The notes under the pieces: model-generated
Databases searched by the model: none
What the model was told of the DNA's origin: nothing
The model's input: the letters and a program-made list of their open reading frames with translations, nothing else
Assembly (NCBI RefSeq): GCF_023223525.1
Contig: NZ_JALPRX010000009.1
Coordinates: 62,001 to 126,000 of the forward strand
Source: Roseomonas acroporae
Lineage (GTDB): Bacteria; Pseudomonadota; Alphaproteobacteria; Acetobacterales; Acetobacteraceae
DNA: 64,000 bases
Reading direction: 5' to 3'
Translations under genes and position numbers: made by a program
Part shown: in pieces, positions 19,179 to 27,174 of the stretch
Layout of the letters: the number at the start of each line of letters is the position of its first letter
How positions within the stretch are numbered: position 1 is the stretch's first letter

Positions 19179-20666
19179 CTATTCCGCCGCCCGGCGCGCC
19201 GCCGGCAGCGGCAAGGCGTCGAGCAGCCGGTCCACCGCGCCGCGCCGCTCCTCCCAGGGGCAGTGCCGGAAGCTGTAGAGGTCGTTCACCACCACCGGGC
19301 CGCCGTAGAAGCGCTCGTACTGCGTGTGCCGGCCGCCGAAATCCGAGCCGAGCAGGTCCCAGGCCAGCTTCACGAAGCCGAACCGCGTCGTGGCGTCGGC
19401 GCCAGGGGCGCCCCAGTGCGCCTCGAAGGTGGCGCGCAGGTCCGGATCCTCGAACAGCGAGGCGTCGGCCGGCATCTGGAACGGGTTGGCGCCGAGCAGC
19501 TCCTTCACCCGGTCGGCGATGCCCGCGTATTCGTGCGCGCAGGCGTTGATCGCGGCGTAGAGGTAGCGCCGGTTCACGTTGACGTAGCCCGGCACCAGGC
19601 TCTCGCACTCCTCGACCTGCGCCGTGGCCAGGGCGAGCAGCGTCGCCTCGAAGGCGGCGAGGCGGCCGAGCACCTGCTGCACCGGCACGAGGTGCAGCAC
19701 GCCCGACAGCTCCGCCGCCTTGTGCGCGATGCCGCCGAGCAGCTTCAGCTTCTCGACGAAGCGCAGCGTGGACTGGTGGTTGCCCATCAGGTGCGCCGGC
19801 GTGCGGAAGTAGATGTCGCGCGAGAGGGCGGGGTCGTCGAGCAGGAAGACGCGCTCCCACGGCACCTTCACGCGCTCCAGCACCAGCACCGCGTCGGTCT
19901 CGTCGAAATGCGTCGAGAAGTAGTTCTCTGCCGGGCCGCGCGCCTTCAGCGCGAAGGGCTCGCGCACCCAGATCGAGACGCCGGGGCTGCCGAGCGGGAC
20001 GGCGCAGGTCAGCGCGTGCGCGCGCTCGGCGGGGTCGAGCGGCAGGATGTTGCCGATCCAGGCATCGTCGGCGAAGACCACGCCGGTGCCGAAATTCTTC
20101 ACGCCCGAGACGACGATGCCGTCATCGTCCTCGCGCTCGATGCGCAGGCTGGGATGCCCGTGCGCCTGGCGCTGGTACAGCTCGGCGCTGCGCGCGGCCT
20201 GCGGGCTGAGCACGAGGTAGCTGGTGAACAGGTCCTCCCGGCGCATCCGCGCGTGGTAGCGCACGAGGTTGTCGCCGAAGCCGGCGCGGTTGCCCTCGAA
20301 CAGTTCGGGGCACATCCGCAGCCCGGTCACGTAGGAGGCGAAGTGGTCCATCGAGCGGCCGAGCAGCCCGTGCGACCATTGCGCGATGCGCCGGTGCGCC
20401 TCGGCGCGGCGGCGAAGGTCGGCCCTGTCGCGCGGCAGCAGGTACCAGGCGGAGCAGGGCTCGCCATCCGCCCCGGCGTCCTCCGGCACAAACGACAGGG
20501 CGTCGCGGTGTTCCGGGGCGCGCTTGCGGTCGTAGAGCGCGGCGAAGGAGGCGGCGGTGTCGCGGAAGGCGGGATGCGCGGCGACATCCGTGACCAGTTC
20601 GGCGCCGATGCGCACGCGCCGCCCGTCGCGCAGCGCCGCGAGATAGTCCTGACCCGTCCTCAGCAT
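19179..20666 (-). CDS. 4-hydroxyphenylacetate 3-monooxygenase-type oxygenase (HpaB family)
   Basis: FADH2-dependent aromatic hydroxylase of 495 residues, close to the family length of about 500. The N-terminus LRTGQDYLAALRDGRRV and the motifs RSMDHFASYVTGL, GNHQSTLRFVEKLKLLGG and GADATTRFGFVKLAWDLLGSDFGGR are diagnostic of HpaB. GGGGAAGG lies before ATG 20666. The flavin reductase (HpaC) is not adjacent, so a reductase elsewhere must supply FADH2. Relatives also act on chlorophenols and on 4-hydroxybutyryl-CoA (dehydratase branch); the true substrate is not certain. The downstream cupin may belong to the same unit. Confidence 0.87.
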   Translation of the reverse strand: MLRTGQDYLAALRDGRRVRIGAELVTDVAAHPAFRDTAASFAALYDRKRAPEHRDALSFVPEDAGADGEPCSAWYLLPRDRADLRRRAEAHRRIAQWSHGLLGRSMDHFASYVTGLRMCPELFEGNRAGFGDNLVRYHARMRREDLFTSYLVLSPQAARSAELYQRQAHGHPSLRIEREDDDGIVVSGVKNFGTGVVFADDAWIGNILPLDPAERAHALTCAVPLGSPGVSIWVREPFALKARGPAENYFSTHFDETDAVLVLERVKVPWERVFLLDDPALSRDIYFRTPAHLMGNHQSTLRFVEKLKLLGGIAHKAAELSGVLHLVPVQQVLGRLAAFEATLLALATAQVEECESLVPGYVNVNRRYLYAAINACAHEYAGIADRVKELLGANPFQMPADASLFEDPDLRATFEAHWGAPGADATTRFGFVKLAWDLLGSDFGGRHTQYERFYGGPVVVNDLYSFRHCPWEERRGAVDRLLDALPLPAARRAAE

Positions 20667-20890
20667 GCCCAAGCCCTTCCCCGGTGCGGCGTGCCGTGGG
20701 CGGCGTTCCTCCAGCCTTTTCCCGGCGCCTCTGCGGGCGCGCGGCGCGCAGGGTAATGGGTGGGTGCAGCCACACCAAGGGGCTGGCCGCGCCGGCGCCG
20801 CCGGGCGGCCGGCCACCGGCAGGGCGTGCGGCCGCCGCAACGGGCTCCCGCCCGGGCGATGGCGCCCGCGCGGGGGCCGCACGCGGTGCC

Positions 20891-21955
20891 TCAGCGGCGC
20901 AGCAGCAGCTCGGCGATCTGCACCGCGTTCAGCGCCGCGCCCTTCAGGAGCTGGTCGCCCGCGACGAACAGCGCCAGCGTGCGGCCGGACGGGTCGCCGA
21001 GGTCGCGGCGGACGCGGCCGACCAGCACGTCGTCCTGGCCGGAGGCCTCGGAGGGCATCGGGAAATGGTTGGCGGCGAGGTCGTCCACCAGCCGCAGCCC
21101 CGGCGCCGCCGCGAGCAGCGCGCGCGCCTCGGCCGGGCTCACCACCGCGTCGAACTCCACCGTCAGCGCCATGGCGTGGGCGCGCAGCACCGGCACGCGG
21201 ATGCAGGTGATGCCGATCGGCAGCGCCGCCGCGTCCAGGATGCGGCGCGTCTCCGCCACCACCTTCAGCTCCTCGCCGTTGTGGCCGCTCTCCGGGTCCA
21301 TCTCGGCGTTGTGGCTGAACAGGTTGAACGCGTAGGGGTGCGGCAGCACGCGCGGCGCGTAGTCCTCGCCGCGCAGATAGGCGGCGGTGGATTCGCGCAG
21401 CTCCTCCATCGCCGCCGCGCCCGCGCCGGAGGCGGCCTGGTAGGTGGCGGCGGTCAGCCGCCGGATCGGGTGCGCCCGGTGCAGCGGCGCCAGCGCCACC
21501 GTCGCGATGGCGGCGACGCAATTCGGGTTGGCGACGATGCCGCGATGGGAGGCGAGGGTGTCGCCGTTCACCTCCGGCACCACCAGCGGCACGTCGGGGT
21601 CCATGCGGAAGGCGGAGGAATTGTCCACCACCACGGCGCCGGCGGCCACGGCGGCGGCGGCATGGCGCTTCGAGACGCCGCTGCCGGCCGAGAACAGGGC
21701 GATGTCGATGCCGGCGAAGCTCTCCTCGCCCAGCGCCTCGACCGGCAGTTCCTCGCCCCGGAAGGGCAGGGTGCGGCCGGCCGAGCGCGGCGAGGCGAGC
21801 AGGCGCAGCCGGCCCAGCGGGAAGCCGCGCGCCTCCAGGCAGCGCAGCAGCTCGATGCCGACCGCGCCGGTGGCGCCGACGATGGCGATGTTGGGCGAGG
21901 CGGCCACGACCTGCCGGAGCGGGGCGGGGGCGGGGGGCGCGATGGTGTCTGGCAT
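20891..21955 (-). CDS. asd: Aspartate-semialdehyde dehydrogenase
   Basis: Second enzyme of the aspartate family pathway, making aspartate semialdehyde for lysine, threonine, methionine and diaminopimelate. 354 residues. The ATG at 21955 is chosen for the GGAG seven bases before it; an ATG five codons upstream lacks one. NADP-binding motif GATGAVG covers residues 27-33 and the catalytic Cys is C146 in ANPNCVAA. The substrate Arg/His region (ITCIRVPVLRAHAMAL) is intact. It is a lone gene, 224 bases downstream of which the HpaB-type gene begins. thrC of the same pathway is at 58.6 kb. Confidence 0.95.
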   Translation of the reverse strand: MPDTIAPPAPAPLRQVVAASPNIAIVGATGAVGIELLRCLEARGFPLGRLRLLASPRSAGRTLPFRGEELPVEALGEESFAGIDIALFSAGSGVSKRHAAAAVAAGAVVVDNSSAFRMDPDVPLVVPEVNGDTLASHRGIVANPNCVAAIATVALAPLHRAHPIRRLTAATYQAASGAGAAAMEELRESTAAYLRGEDYAPRVLPHPYAFNLFSHNAEMDPESGHNGEELKVVAETRRILDAAALPIGITCIRVPVLRAHAMALTVEFDAVVSPAEARALLAAAPGLRLVDDLAANHFPMPSEASGQDDVLVGRVRRDLGDPSGRTLALFVAGDQLLKGAALNAVQIAELLLRR

Positions 21956-22312
21956 GGGTCTCTCCGTCATGGTGGTGCCGGGGAGAGACGGGCGCCGGGT
22001 CTCGGCGTCGGCCCCGTCCGTCTCCGGCGGGGCCTTCCTGTTCGCTAGGCGGTGATGCTCACCGCGCACGCACCAGGAGACGCCCCGCCGGAGCGGTCGT
22101 CTTGGTGATGCGCTTGCTGGTGATGGCCAGGAACATGGGCGACGCATAGGCGGAACGAGGCGGGCCGGTCAACGGGGCAAGTCCCGCTTCCGGCACGTTG
22201 CTGCCGCGCCGGTGGGGCCGGCATCCTCCCCGGCCTCGCCGCCGGCCTCCCGCGCGGCCCGCCGACGGGAACGGCGGGGAGCGGAGGAGATGGGAGGCGC
22301 CGGCGGGCGATG
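21956..22312. other. Gap without a supported gene, upstream of asd
   Basis: 357 bases between the PhnA-like stop and the asd start, both on the minus strand. It must hold the asd promoter, but I see no clear promoter hexamers, riboswitch or strong hairpin. A 25-codon minus-strand frame (22136-22059) rich in Lys/Arg is too short and lacks a ribosome site. Confidence 0.4.
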
Positions 22313-22618
22313 TCAGCGCTTGCGCACGAACTCGGTGCGCAGGACCAGGCCCTTGATGCTGTCGTGGCGGCAGTCGATCTCCGCCGGGTCGTCGGTCAGG
22401 CGGATCGAGCGGATCACCGTGCCCTGCTTCAGGGTCTGGTTCGCGCCCTTGACCTTGAGGTCCTTGATGAGCGTCACGGCGTCGCCGTCGGCGAGGAGGT
22501 TGCCGGCCGCGTCCCGCACCTCGGGCCGGCCGGTCGCGGCTGCCGCCGCCGCGGCGATCTCGCCGGCCGGGCGCCACTCCCCGGTCGCCTCGTCGTACAC
22601 GTACTCGTCGTCGGCCAT
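22313..22618 (-). CDS. PhnA/YjdM-like protein lacking the zinc ribbon
   Basis: A 101-residue cytoplasmic protein. Its C-terminal ~70 residues (VRDAAGNLLADGDAVTLIKD, then GTVIRSIRLTDD and IKGLVLRTEFVRK) match the PhnA (YjdM) domain. In YjdM a Cys4 zinc ribbon comes first; here that part is replaced by DDEYVYDEATGEWRPAGE with no Cys. AGGAG before ATG 22618 supports the start. The old link to alkylphosphonate use is not well supported for this family, and no phn genes are near. It lies upstream of asd and downstream of moaB on the same strand. Confidence 0.8.
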   Translation of the reverse strand: MADDEYVYDEATGEWRPAGEIAAAAAAATGRPEVRDAAGNLLADGDAVTLIKDLKVKGANQTLKQGTVIRSIRLTDDPAEIDCRHDSIKGLVLRTEFVRKR

Positions 22619-22715
22619 CCCCGCCTCTCCTGCGCCAGACGGCGCCTTTTTCCCGGCGGGCGGGGGCGGCGGCAAGGGGCCGCCGCGCGCCCCTGGACGG
22701 CGTCCGGCGCGGCCT

Positions 22716-23255
22716 TCAGGCGGCGCGCAGATGCTCCTGCAGGCGCGGCATCAGCTCGACGAGGTTGCAGGGCCTGTGGCGGGCATCGAGCTGGAAGCGC
22801 AGGATGTCGTCCCAGGCATCCTTGCAGGCGCCGGTGGAGCCGGGCAGGGCGAACAGGTAGGTGCCGCCGGCGACGCCGCCCAGGGCGCGGGACTGCATCG
22901 TGGAAGTGCCGATCTTCTGGTAGCTCAGCATGCGGAACAGCTCGCCGAAGCCCTCGATCCGCTTCTCCAGCACGCGCTCGAACGCCTCGGGCGTCACGTC
23001 GCGGCCGGTGATGCCGGTGCCGCCGGTGGTGATGACGCAGTCGACGGCGGGATCGGCGATCCAGCGGCGCAGCACCGCCTCGATGGCGGGCGCGTCGTCG
23101 CGTACGATCTCGCGCGCCACGCAGGCATGGCCGGCCTCCTCGATGCGGTCCCGGAGCGTCTGGCCCGAGCGGTCCGAGGCGAGGTCGCGCGTGTCGGAGA
23201 CGGTGAGCACGGCGATGTTGACGCGTACGAAGGGCAGGCTCTCGTCGATCGGCAT
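22716..23255 (-). CDS. moaB: Molybdenum cofactor biosynthesis protein B
   Basis: MoaB/MogA-type protein of 179 residues that acts late in molybdenum cofactor synthesis (molybdopterin adenylylation). It shows AVLTVSDTRDLASDRSG, TTGGTGITGRDVTPEAF and LPGSTGACKDAWDDIL, all typical of the family. GGAG seven bases before ATG 23255 sets the start. It is divergent from a GNAT gene. mobB and mobA lie 1-2 kb away on the other side of that GNAT, so this is a loose molybdenum-cofactor neighbourhood. Confidence 0.95.
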   Translation of the reverse strand: MPIDESLPFVRVNIAVLTVSDTRDLASDRSGQTLRDRIEEAGHACVAREIVRDDAPAIEAVLRRWIADPAVDCVITTGGTGITGRDVTPEAFERVLEKRIEGFGELFRMLSYQKIGTSTMQSRALGGVAGGTYLFALPGSTGACKDAWDDILRFQLDARHRPCNLVELMPRLQEHLRAA

Positions 23256-23342
23256 GGGCGGGCTCCGGGGCTTGGCTGGCGACTGCATGTAGGCGGTGCC
23301 GGGCGGCGAGTCAGCGGCCGGGGGCGGCACGAAGGGGTGGGG

Positions 23343-23897
23343 ATGGGGGCGGGGATGGGCTGGATGAACGGGCCGGTGATCGAGACGGCGCGCCTGGTGC
23401 TGCGGCCGCCGCTGGAGTCGGACCTCGACGACTGGGCGGAATTCATGGCCGACCCGGAGGCGCAGCGATACCTGGGCGGGCCGCAGCCGCGCCTCGGCGC
23501 CTGGCGCTCGCTGATGGCGATGGCGGGATCCTGGACGCTGAAGGGCTTCTCCATGTTCTCGGTGGTGGAGCGCGAGAGCGGGCGCTGGGTCGGCCGCCTC
23601 GGGCCGTGGCAGCCGGAGGGCTGGCCGGGCACGGAGATCGGCTGGGGGCTGGCGCGCCATGCCTGGGGCCGCGGCTACGCCACCGAGGGCGCCGAGGCCG
23701 CCACCGCCTGGGCCTTCGACGCGCTGGGCTGGCGGGAGGTGATCCACCTGATCGCGCCGGAGAACATCGCCTCGCAGGCGGTGGCGGCGCGGCTGGGCTC
23801 CCGGCGGCGCGGGCCGGGGATGCTGCCGGCGCCCTACGACACGGAGCCGGTGGAGACCTGGGGGCAGGACCGGGCGGCGTGGCGGGCGCGGGGATGA
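23343..23897 (+). CDS. GNAT acetyltransferase, RimJ/RimL type
   Basis: N-acetyltransferase of up to 184 residues. IETARLVLRPPLESDLDDWAE is the usual N-terminal strand and helix of the RimJ/RimL group, and GLARHAWGRGYATEGAEAA is the acetyl-CoA pyrophosphate loop. Three in-frame ATGs (23343, 23355, 23364) compete; I chose the first for AAGGGG five bases before it. The substrate could be a ribosomal protein N-terminus or a small amine. It is divergent from moaB. Confidence 0.85.
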   Translation: MGAGMGWMNGPVIETARLVLRPPLESDLDDWAEFMADPEAQRYLGGPQPRLGAWRSLMAMAGSWTLKGFSMFSVVERESGRWVGRLGPWQPEGWPGTEIGWGLARHAWGRGYATEGAEAATAWAFDALGWREVIHLIAPENIASQAVAARLGSRRRGPGMLPAPYDTEPVETWGQDRAAWRARG

Positions 23898-24044
23898 GGC
23901 GAGGGGGCGGCGCCGGCGCTCCGGCTTCGCGCTTCGGGCCCCGCGCTTCCACCTCGACCCGGATGTTCTATAGGAGCCGCATGGCAGGGCCGGAGAGCGG
24001 GGCATGAGTGTCGGGCAGGATCTCGGGACGGGACCGGCGCCCCG

Positions 24045-24142
24045 GGCCATGGCGGCGCCGCCGCTTCGGCCCATGGCGGCAACGCCGCCCCGTTCCATGG
24101 CGGCTCTGCCGCCGCTCCGTTCCATGGCGGCTCCGCCGCCCG
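24045..24142. repeat. Imperfect tandem repeat before mobB
   Basis: Five spaced copies of CCATGGCGG at 24- to 27-base intervals, joined by GC-rich linkers ending in CCGTT or CGGCC. Read in the frame of an ATG at 24004 they encode repeated MAAxPP units in a 51-codon frame that runs over the start of mobB. No ribosome site suggests this frame is used as a gene. Confidence 0.65.
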
Positions 24143-24152
24143 GGGCCGCGCC

Positions 24153-24668
24153 TTGCGCCTGATCGGCTTCGCCGGCTGGAGCGGCGCGGGCAAGACCACG
24201 CTGCTGGAGCGGCTGATCCCGGAGCTGGGGCGGCGCGGCGTCGCCGTCTCCACCATCAAGCACGCGCACCACGATTTCGACGTCGACCGGCCGGGCAAGG
24301 ATTCCCACCGGCATCGCGAGGCGGGGGCGCGGCAGGTGCTGGTGGCCTCGGCCAACCGCTGGGCGCTGATGACCGAGCTGCGCGGCGCGCCCGAGCCGAC
24401 GCTGGCCGGGCTGCTGGCGCGGCTCTCGCCGGTGGATCTCGTGCTGGTGGAGGGCTTCAAGCGCGACCGTCACCCGAAGATCGAGGTGCACCGCGCGGCC
24501 AACGGCAAGCCCTGGCTGCATCCGGAGGATCCGCGCATCGTCGCCGTGGCGAGCGACGTGCCGCCCGGTGGCGCGCCGCACGCCGCGCTTCCCTGGGCGT
24601 CGCTGGACGACATCCCGGCCGTCGCCGATCTGGCGCTGCGACTGGCGGCGCCGGTCGAGGCGGCCTGA
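24153..24668 (+). CDS. mobB: Molybdopterin-guanine dinucleotide biosynthesis protein B
   Basis: GTP-binding helper of MobA, 171 residues. The start is TTG 24153: it yields LRLIGFAGWSGAGKTTL, which begins where MobB proteins normally begin, and no in-frame ATG lies upstream. Walker A is G8-T16. KHAHHDFDVDRPGKDSHRHREAGA and the Walker B-like VDLVLVEGFKRDRHPKIEV are family hallmarks. A weak TTG start behind a repeat-rich leader implies low expression. It is convergent with mobA. Confidence 0.93.
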   Translation: MRLIGFAGWSGAGKTTLLERLIPELGRRGVAVSTIKHAHHDFDVDRPGKDSHRHREAGARQVLVASANRWALMTELRGAPEPTLAGLLARLSPVDLVLVEGFKRDRHPKIEVHRAANGKPWLHPEDPRIVAVASDVPPGGAPHAALPWASLDDIPAVADLALRLAAPVEAA

Positions 24669-24742
24669 ACGGCATGCGACCGACCGGAAGCGGTTCCGCC
24701 GCCCCGACCCGGTGGCGTTGCCTCCGGCGCGCCGACTCCGGG

Positions 24743-24784
24743 GCGTAAAGCTGGGGGCGTAAAGCTGGGGGCGTAAGCTGGGAG
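24743..24784. repeat. 14-bp tandem repeat, three copies
   Basis: GCGTAAAGCTGGGG at 24743-24756 and exactly again at 24757-24770, then a third copy missing one A (24771-24784). It sits between the convergent mobB and mobA stops. Copy-number change by slippage is likely between strains. Confidence 0.75.
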
Positions 24785-24826
24785 CGTTGGCTCGGGGGCG
24801 TGGGCCCGGAACGTGGGCTCGGGGGC

Positions 24827-25573
24827 TCAGCGGAGGATGCGGCCGGGGCGATCCCCGCCGGCCAGCAGCGCCTCGGCGGCGGCAAGGTCCGCCAGCGTGT
24901 TGGCGTTGAGGAAGGGATCGACCGGCTCGGCCGGCCATTCGGCCTCGGCGCAGCCCTGCGACGCGGCCCAGCGGCCGACCTTGCGCTCGCCGGCCAGCAG
25001 CGCGGCGCGCAGCGCCTCCCGGCAGGAGACCGGCCAGAGCCCGACCGTCGGGTGCGCGCGCCCGGCCGAGCGGGCACAGGCCAGCGGCCGCCCGGTGGCG
25101 CGCCGCGCCGCATGCAGCCGCGCCACCAGGTCGGGGGGAATGAAGGGGCAGTCGCCCGGCACCGAGACCACCCAGGCCGGCGCCTGCCCGGCCACGCCGG
25201 CTTCCCGGGCGCCGGCCCCCAGCCCGGCGGCGTGATCCAGCGCCGCCAGCACGCCGGCGAGCGGGCCCGGATGGTCCGGCAGCGGGTCCGGCAGCACGGG
25301 CAGGCCCCAGGCGGCGAAGCGGGCCGGGTCGCCGTTGGCACTCAGCGCCAGCGCGCCGAGCTGCGGCCGCAGCCGGCCGAGCACGTGGTCGAGCAGCGGC
25401 CGGCCGGCCAGGGGCAGCAGCGGCTTGTCGCCGCCGCCCATGCGCCGGGCCAGGCCCCCCGCCAGCACGACGCCGAGCGTGGCGCGCGCCGCCGCGGCAG
25501 CGGCCCCGGCCGTGTCGTCGGCGCCGCGCCCCGTCCTGCCCTGCGAGCCGTTCGTCAGCATCGGCCGCAGCAT
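24827..25573 (-). CDS. mobA: Molybdenum cofactor guanylyltransferase
   Basis: Adds GMP to molybdopterin to form the MGD cofactor. 248 residues. The nucleotide-binding loop is LAGGLARRMGGGDKPLL (residues 37-53, with K50), followed by LPDPLPDHPGPLAGVLAALD and the metal site in VVSVPGDCPFIPPDL. The C-terminus has PFLNANTLADL, the usual NINTPEDL-type motif. Some 30 residues precede the catalytic fold, so the true start may be inside; no clear ribosome site decides between the ATGs at 25573 and 25561. It is divergent from the LysM gene. Confidence 0.93.
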   Translation of the reverse strand: MLRPMLTNGSQGRTGRGADDTAGAAAAAARATLGVVLAGGLARRMGGGDKPLLPLAGRPLLDHVLGRLRPQLGALALSANGDPARFAAWGLPVLPDPLPDHPGPLAGVLAALDHAAGLGAGAREAGVAGQAPAWVVSVPGDCPFIPPDLVARLHAARRATGRPLACARSAGRAHPTVGLWPVSCREALRAALLAGERKVGRWAASQGCAEAEWPAEPVDPFLNANTLADLAAAEALLAGGDRPGRILR

Positions 25574-25725
25574 GGGGTCGGGGGCGGGGATGGGGCAACG
25601 GGTCGTGCCGTGCCCGCGCTGGTGGCAACCGGCCGGGAGCGGCTACGTTCGGGCCGGATCGGCAACGCAGCCGCCCGCCGCGTCGCGGGATCGCCGGCGG
25701 ACCGCCGCCGCAAGGGAGTTCGACC

Positions 25726-26298
25726 ATGAGCCTGTTCAGCTTCATCAAGGGTGTCGGCCGCGCCCTGAACGAGACGCATGTCGGCCTGGTCCGCGACCAG
25801 CCCGTGACCGCCGAGGCGCTGAAGGCCGAGCTGGCCCGCCTGCACCTGCCGGCCGAGGGCATCGGCATCGAGGTGGACGATGACAAGGTGATCCTGACCG
25901 GCAGGCCGAAGGACCCGGAGACGCGCGAGAAGATCGTGCTCGCGGTCGGCAACGTGCAGGGCGTCGCGCGCGTCGAGGACCGCATGGAGGCGAGCAAGGC
26001 GTCCGGCAACCTGCTCGACACGCTGAGCAGCTTCTCGCACCTGCCGGCCGGCTCGGCCGATCCGATCGCGGCGGGCAACACGGTGCATGCGGCGACGCCG
26101 CAGCGCGGGGTGGCGCAGGGCACCGGCGGCTCGCTGTTCTACACGGTGCACTCGGGTGACACGCTCTCCGCGATCGCGAAGCACTTCTACGGCGACGGCA
26201 ACGCCTACATGCGCATCTTCGAGGCGAACCGGCCGATGCTGCACGATCCGAACCACATCTATCCCGGCCAGGTGCTGCGCATCCCGCCGAAGCCCTGA
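25726..26298 (+). CDS. lysM: BON and LysM domain protein (YgaU/Kbp-like)
   Basis: A 190-residue cytoplasmic or periplasmic protein. The BON domain spans about residues 25-90 (KAELARLHLPAEGIGIEVDD through VARVEDRM) and the LysM domain covers residues 140-188 (YTVHSGDTLSAIAKHFYGDG to IYPGQVLRIP). This is the architecture of E. coli Kbp (YgaU), a potassium-binding protein without signal peptide; no signal is visible here either. AAGGGAG precedes the ATG. It is convergent with the permease gene across a perfect hairpin. Confidence 0.92.
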   Translation: MSLFSFIKGVGRALNETHVGLVRDQPVTAEALKAELARLHLPAEGIGIEVDDDKVILTGRPKDPETREKIVLAVGNVQGVARVEDRMEASKASGNLLDTLSSFSHLPAGSADPIAAGNTVHAATPQRGVAQGTGGSLFYTVHSGDTLSAIAKHFYGDGNAYMRIFEANRPMLHDPNHIYPGQVLRIPPKP

Positions 26299-26312
26299 GC
26301 CGAGGCCCGCCT

Positions 26313-26343
26313 CGCGCCGCCCGGGAGCATGCCGGGCGGCGCG
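26313..26343. terminator. Bidirectional terminator-like hairpin
   Basis: Perfect 12-base arms (26313-26324, 26332-26343) and a seven-base loop, exactly between the convergent lysM and ABC permease stops. The position suits a shared terminator. Confidence 0.7.
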
Positions 26344-26346
26344 GGT

Positions 26347-27174
26347 TCACCTCTCGCGCCGCAGCTCGCTCTCGTGCCAGCGGCGCAGCAGCAGGCGCTG
26401 CAGCAGGCCGAGCGCCGCGAAGATCGCGATGCCGCTGGCCGAGATCAGCGCCAGCGCCGCGAACATGCGCGGGATGCGGAGCTGGAAGGACGCCTCCAGG
26501 ATGCGGAAGGCGAGGCCGGAGCCGGCGCCGCCCGCGCCCGCCACGAACTCCGCCACCACCGCGCCGATCAGCGCGAGCCCGCCCGCGACGCGCAGCCCCG
26601 CCAGGAACCAGGGCAGCGCGGCCGGCACGCGCAGCAGCAGCAGCGACTGCCGGCGCGTGGCGCCGTAGAGGCGGAACAGGTCCTCCAGGTTGCGGTCGGC
26701 CGAGCGCAGGCCGGTCGCCGTGTTGGCGAGGATCGGGAAGAAGGCGACGATGGTGGCGCAGATCAGCAGCGAGGCCGTCACGTCGTCGGTCCAGATCAGG
26801 ATCAGCGGCGCGATGGCGACCACGGGCGTCACCTGCAGCACCACGGCATAGGGGAACAGCGCCCGCTCCAGCCAGCGCGACTGCGCGAAGAGCAGCGCCA
26901 GCCCGGCGCCGGCCGCCGCCGAGATCAGCAGCGAGAGCAGCGCGATCCGCAGCGTGACCAGCAGCGAGGGGCCGAGCAGCGGCCAGTCCGCCACCAGCGC
27001 CGTGCCGATCGCGACGGGGCCGGGCAGGATCCAGGGCGGCACGGCGAGGGCGCGCACCAGCCCCTCCCAGAGAAGCAGCACGAGCAGGCCGACGGCGACG
27101 GGCGCGGCCTGCGCGGCGAGGCGGGCGGCGAGGGCCGTGCCGTCCGGGCGCGCGTCGGCGGTCCCGTCCTTCAT
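26347..27174 (-). CDS. ABC importer permease, SsuC/TauC/ThiX type
   Basis: Inner-membrane permease of 275 residues with about six helices. The coupling loop RNLEDLFRLYGATRRQSLLLLRVPAALPWFLAGLRV contains the EAA-type motif that touches the ATPase. Its ATG overlaps the stop of the ATPase gene by four bases (ATGA), which implies translational coupling. Together with the two genes upstream it forms a complete NMT1/SsuABC-type importer for a small organic solute, probably a pyrimidine, riboflavin-like or sulfonate compound; the substrate cannot be read from sequence. Confidence 0.92.
   Translation of the reverse strand: MKDGTADARPDGTALAARLAAQAAPVAVGLLVLLLWEGLVRALAVPPWILPGPVAIGTALVADWPLLGPSLLVTLRIALLSLLISAAAGAGLALLFAQSRWLERALFPYAVVLQVTPVVAIAPLILIWTDDVTASLLICATIVAFFPILANTATGLRSADRNLEDLFRLYGATRRQSLLLLRVPAALPWFLAGLRVAGGLALIGAVVAEFVAGAGGAGSGLAFRILEASFQLRIPRMFAALALISASGIAIFAALGLLQRLLLRRWHESELRRER

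Noticed and set aside
22059-22136. 25-codon Lys/Arg-rich frame upstream of asd, possible small protein
   Set aside because: No ribosome site and no match to a small ribosomal protein; kept only as a remark.
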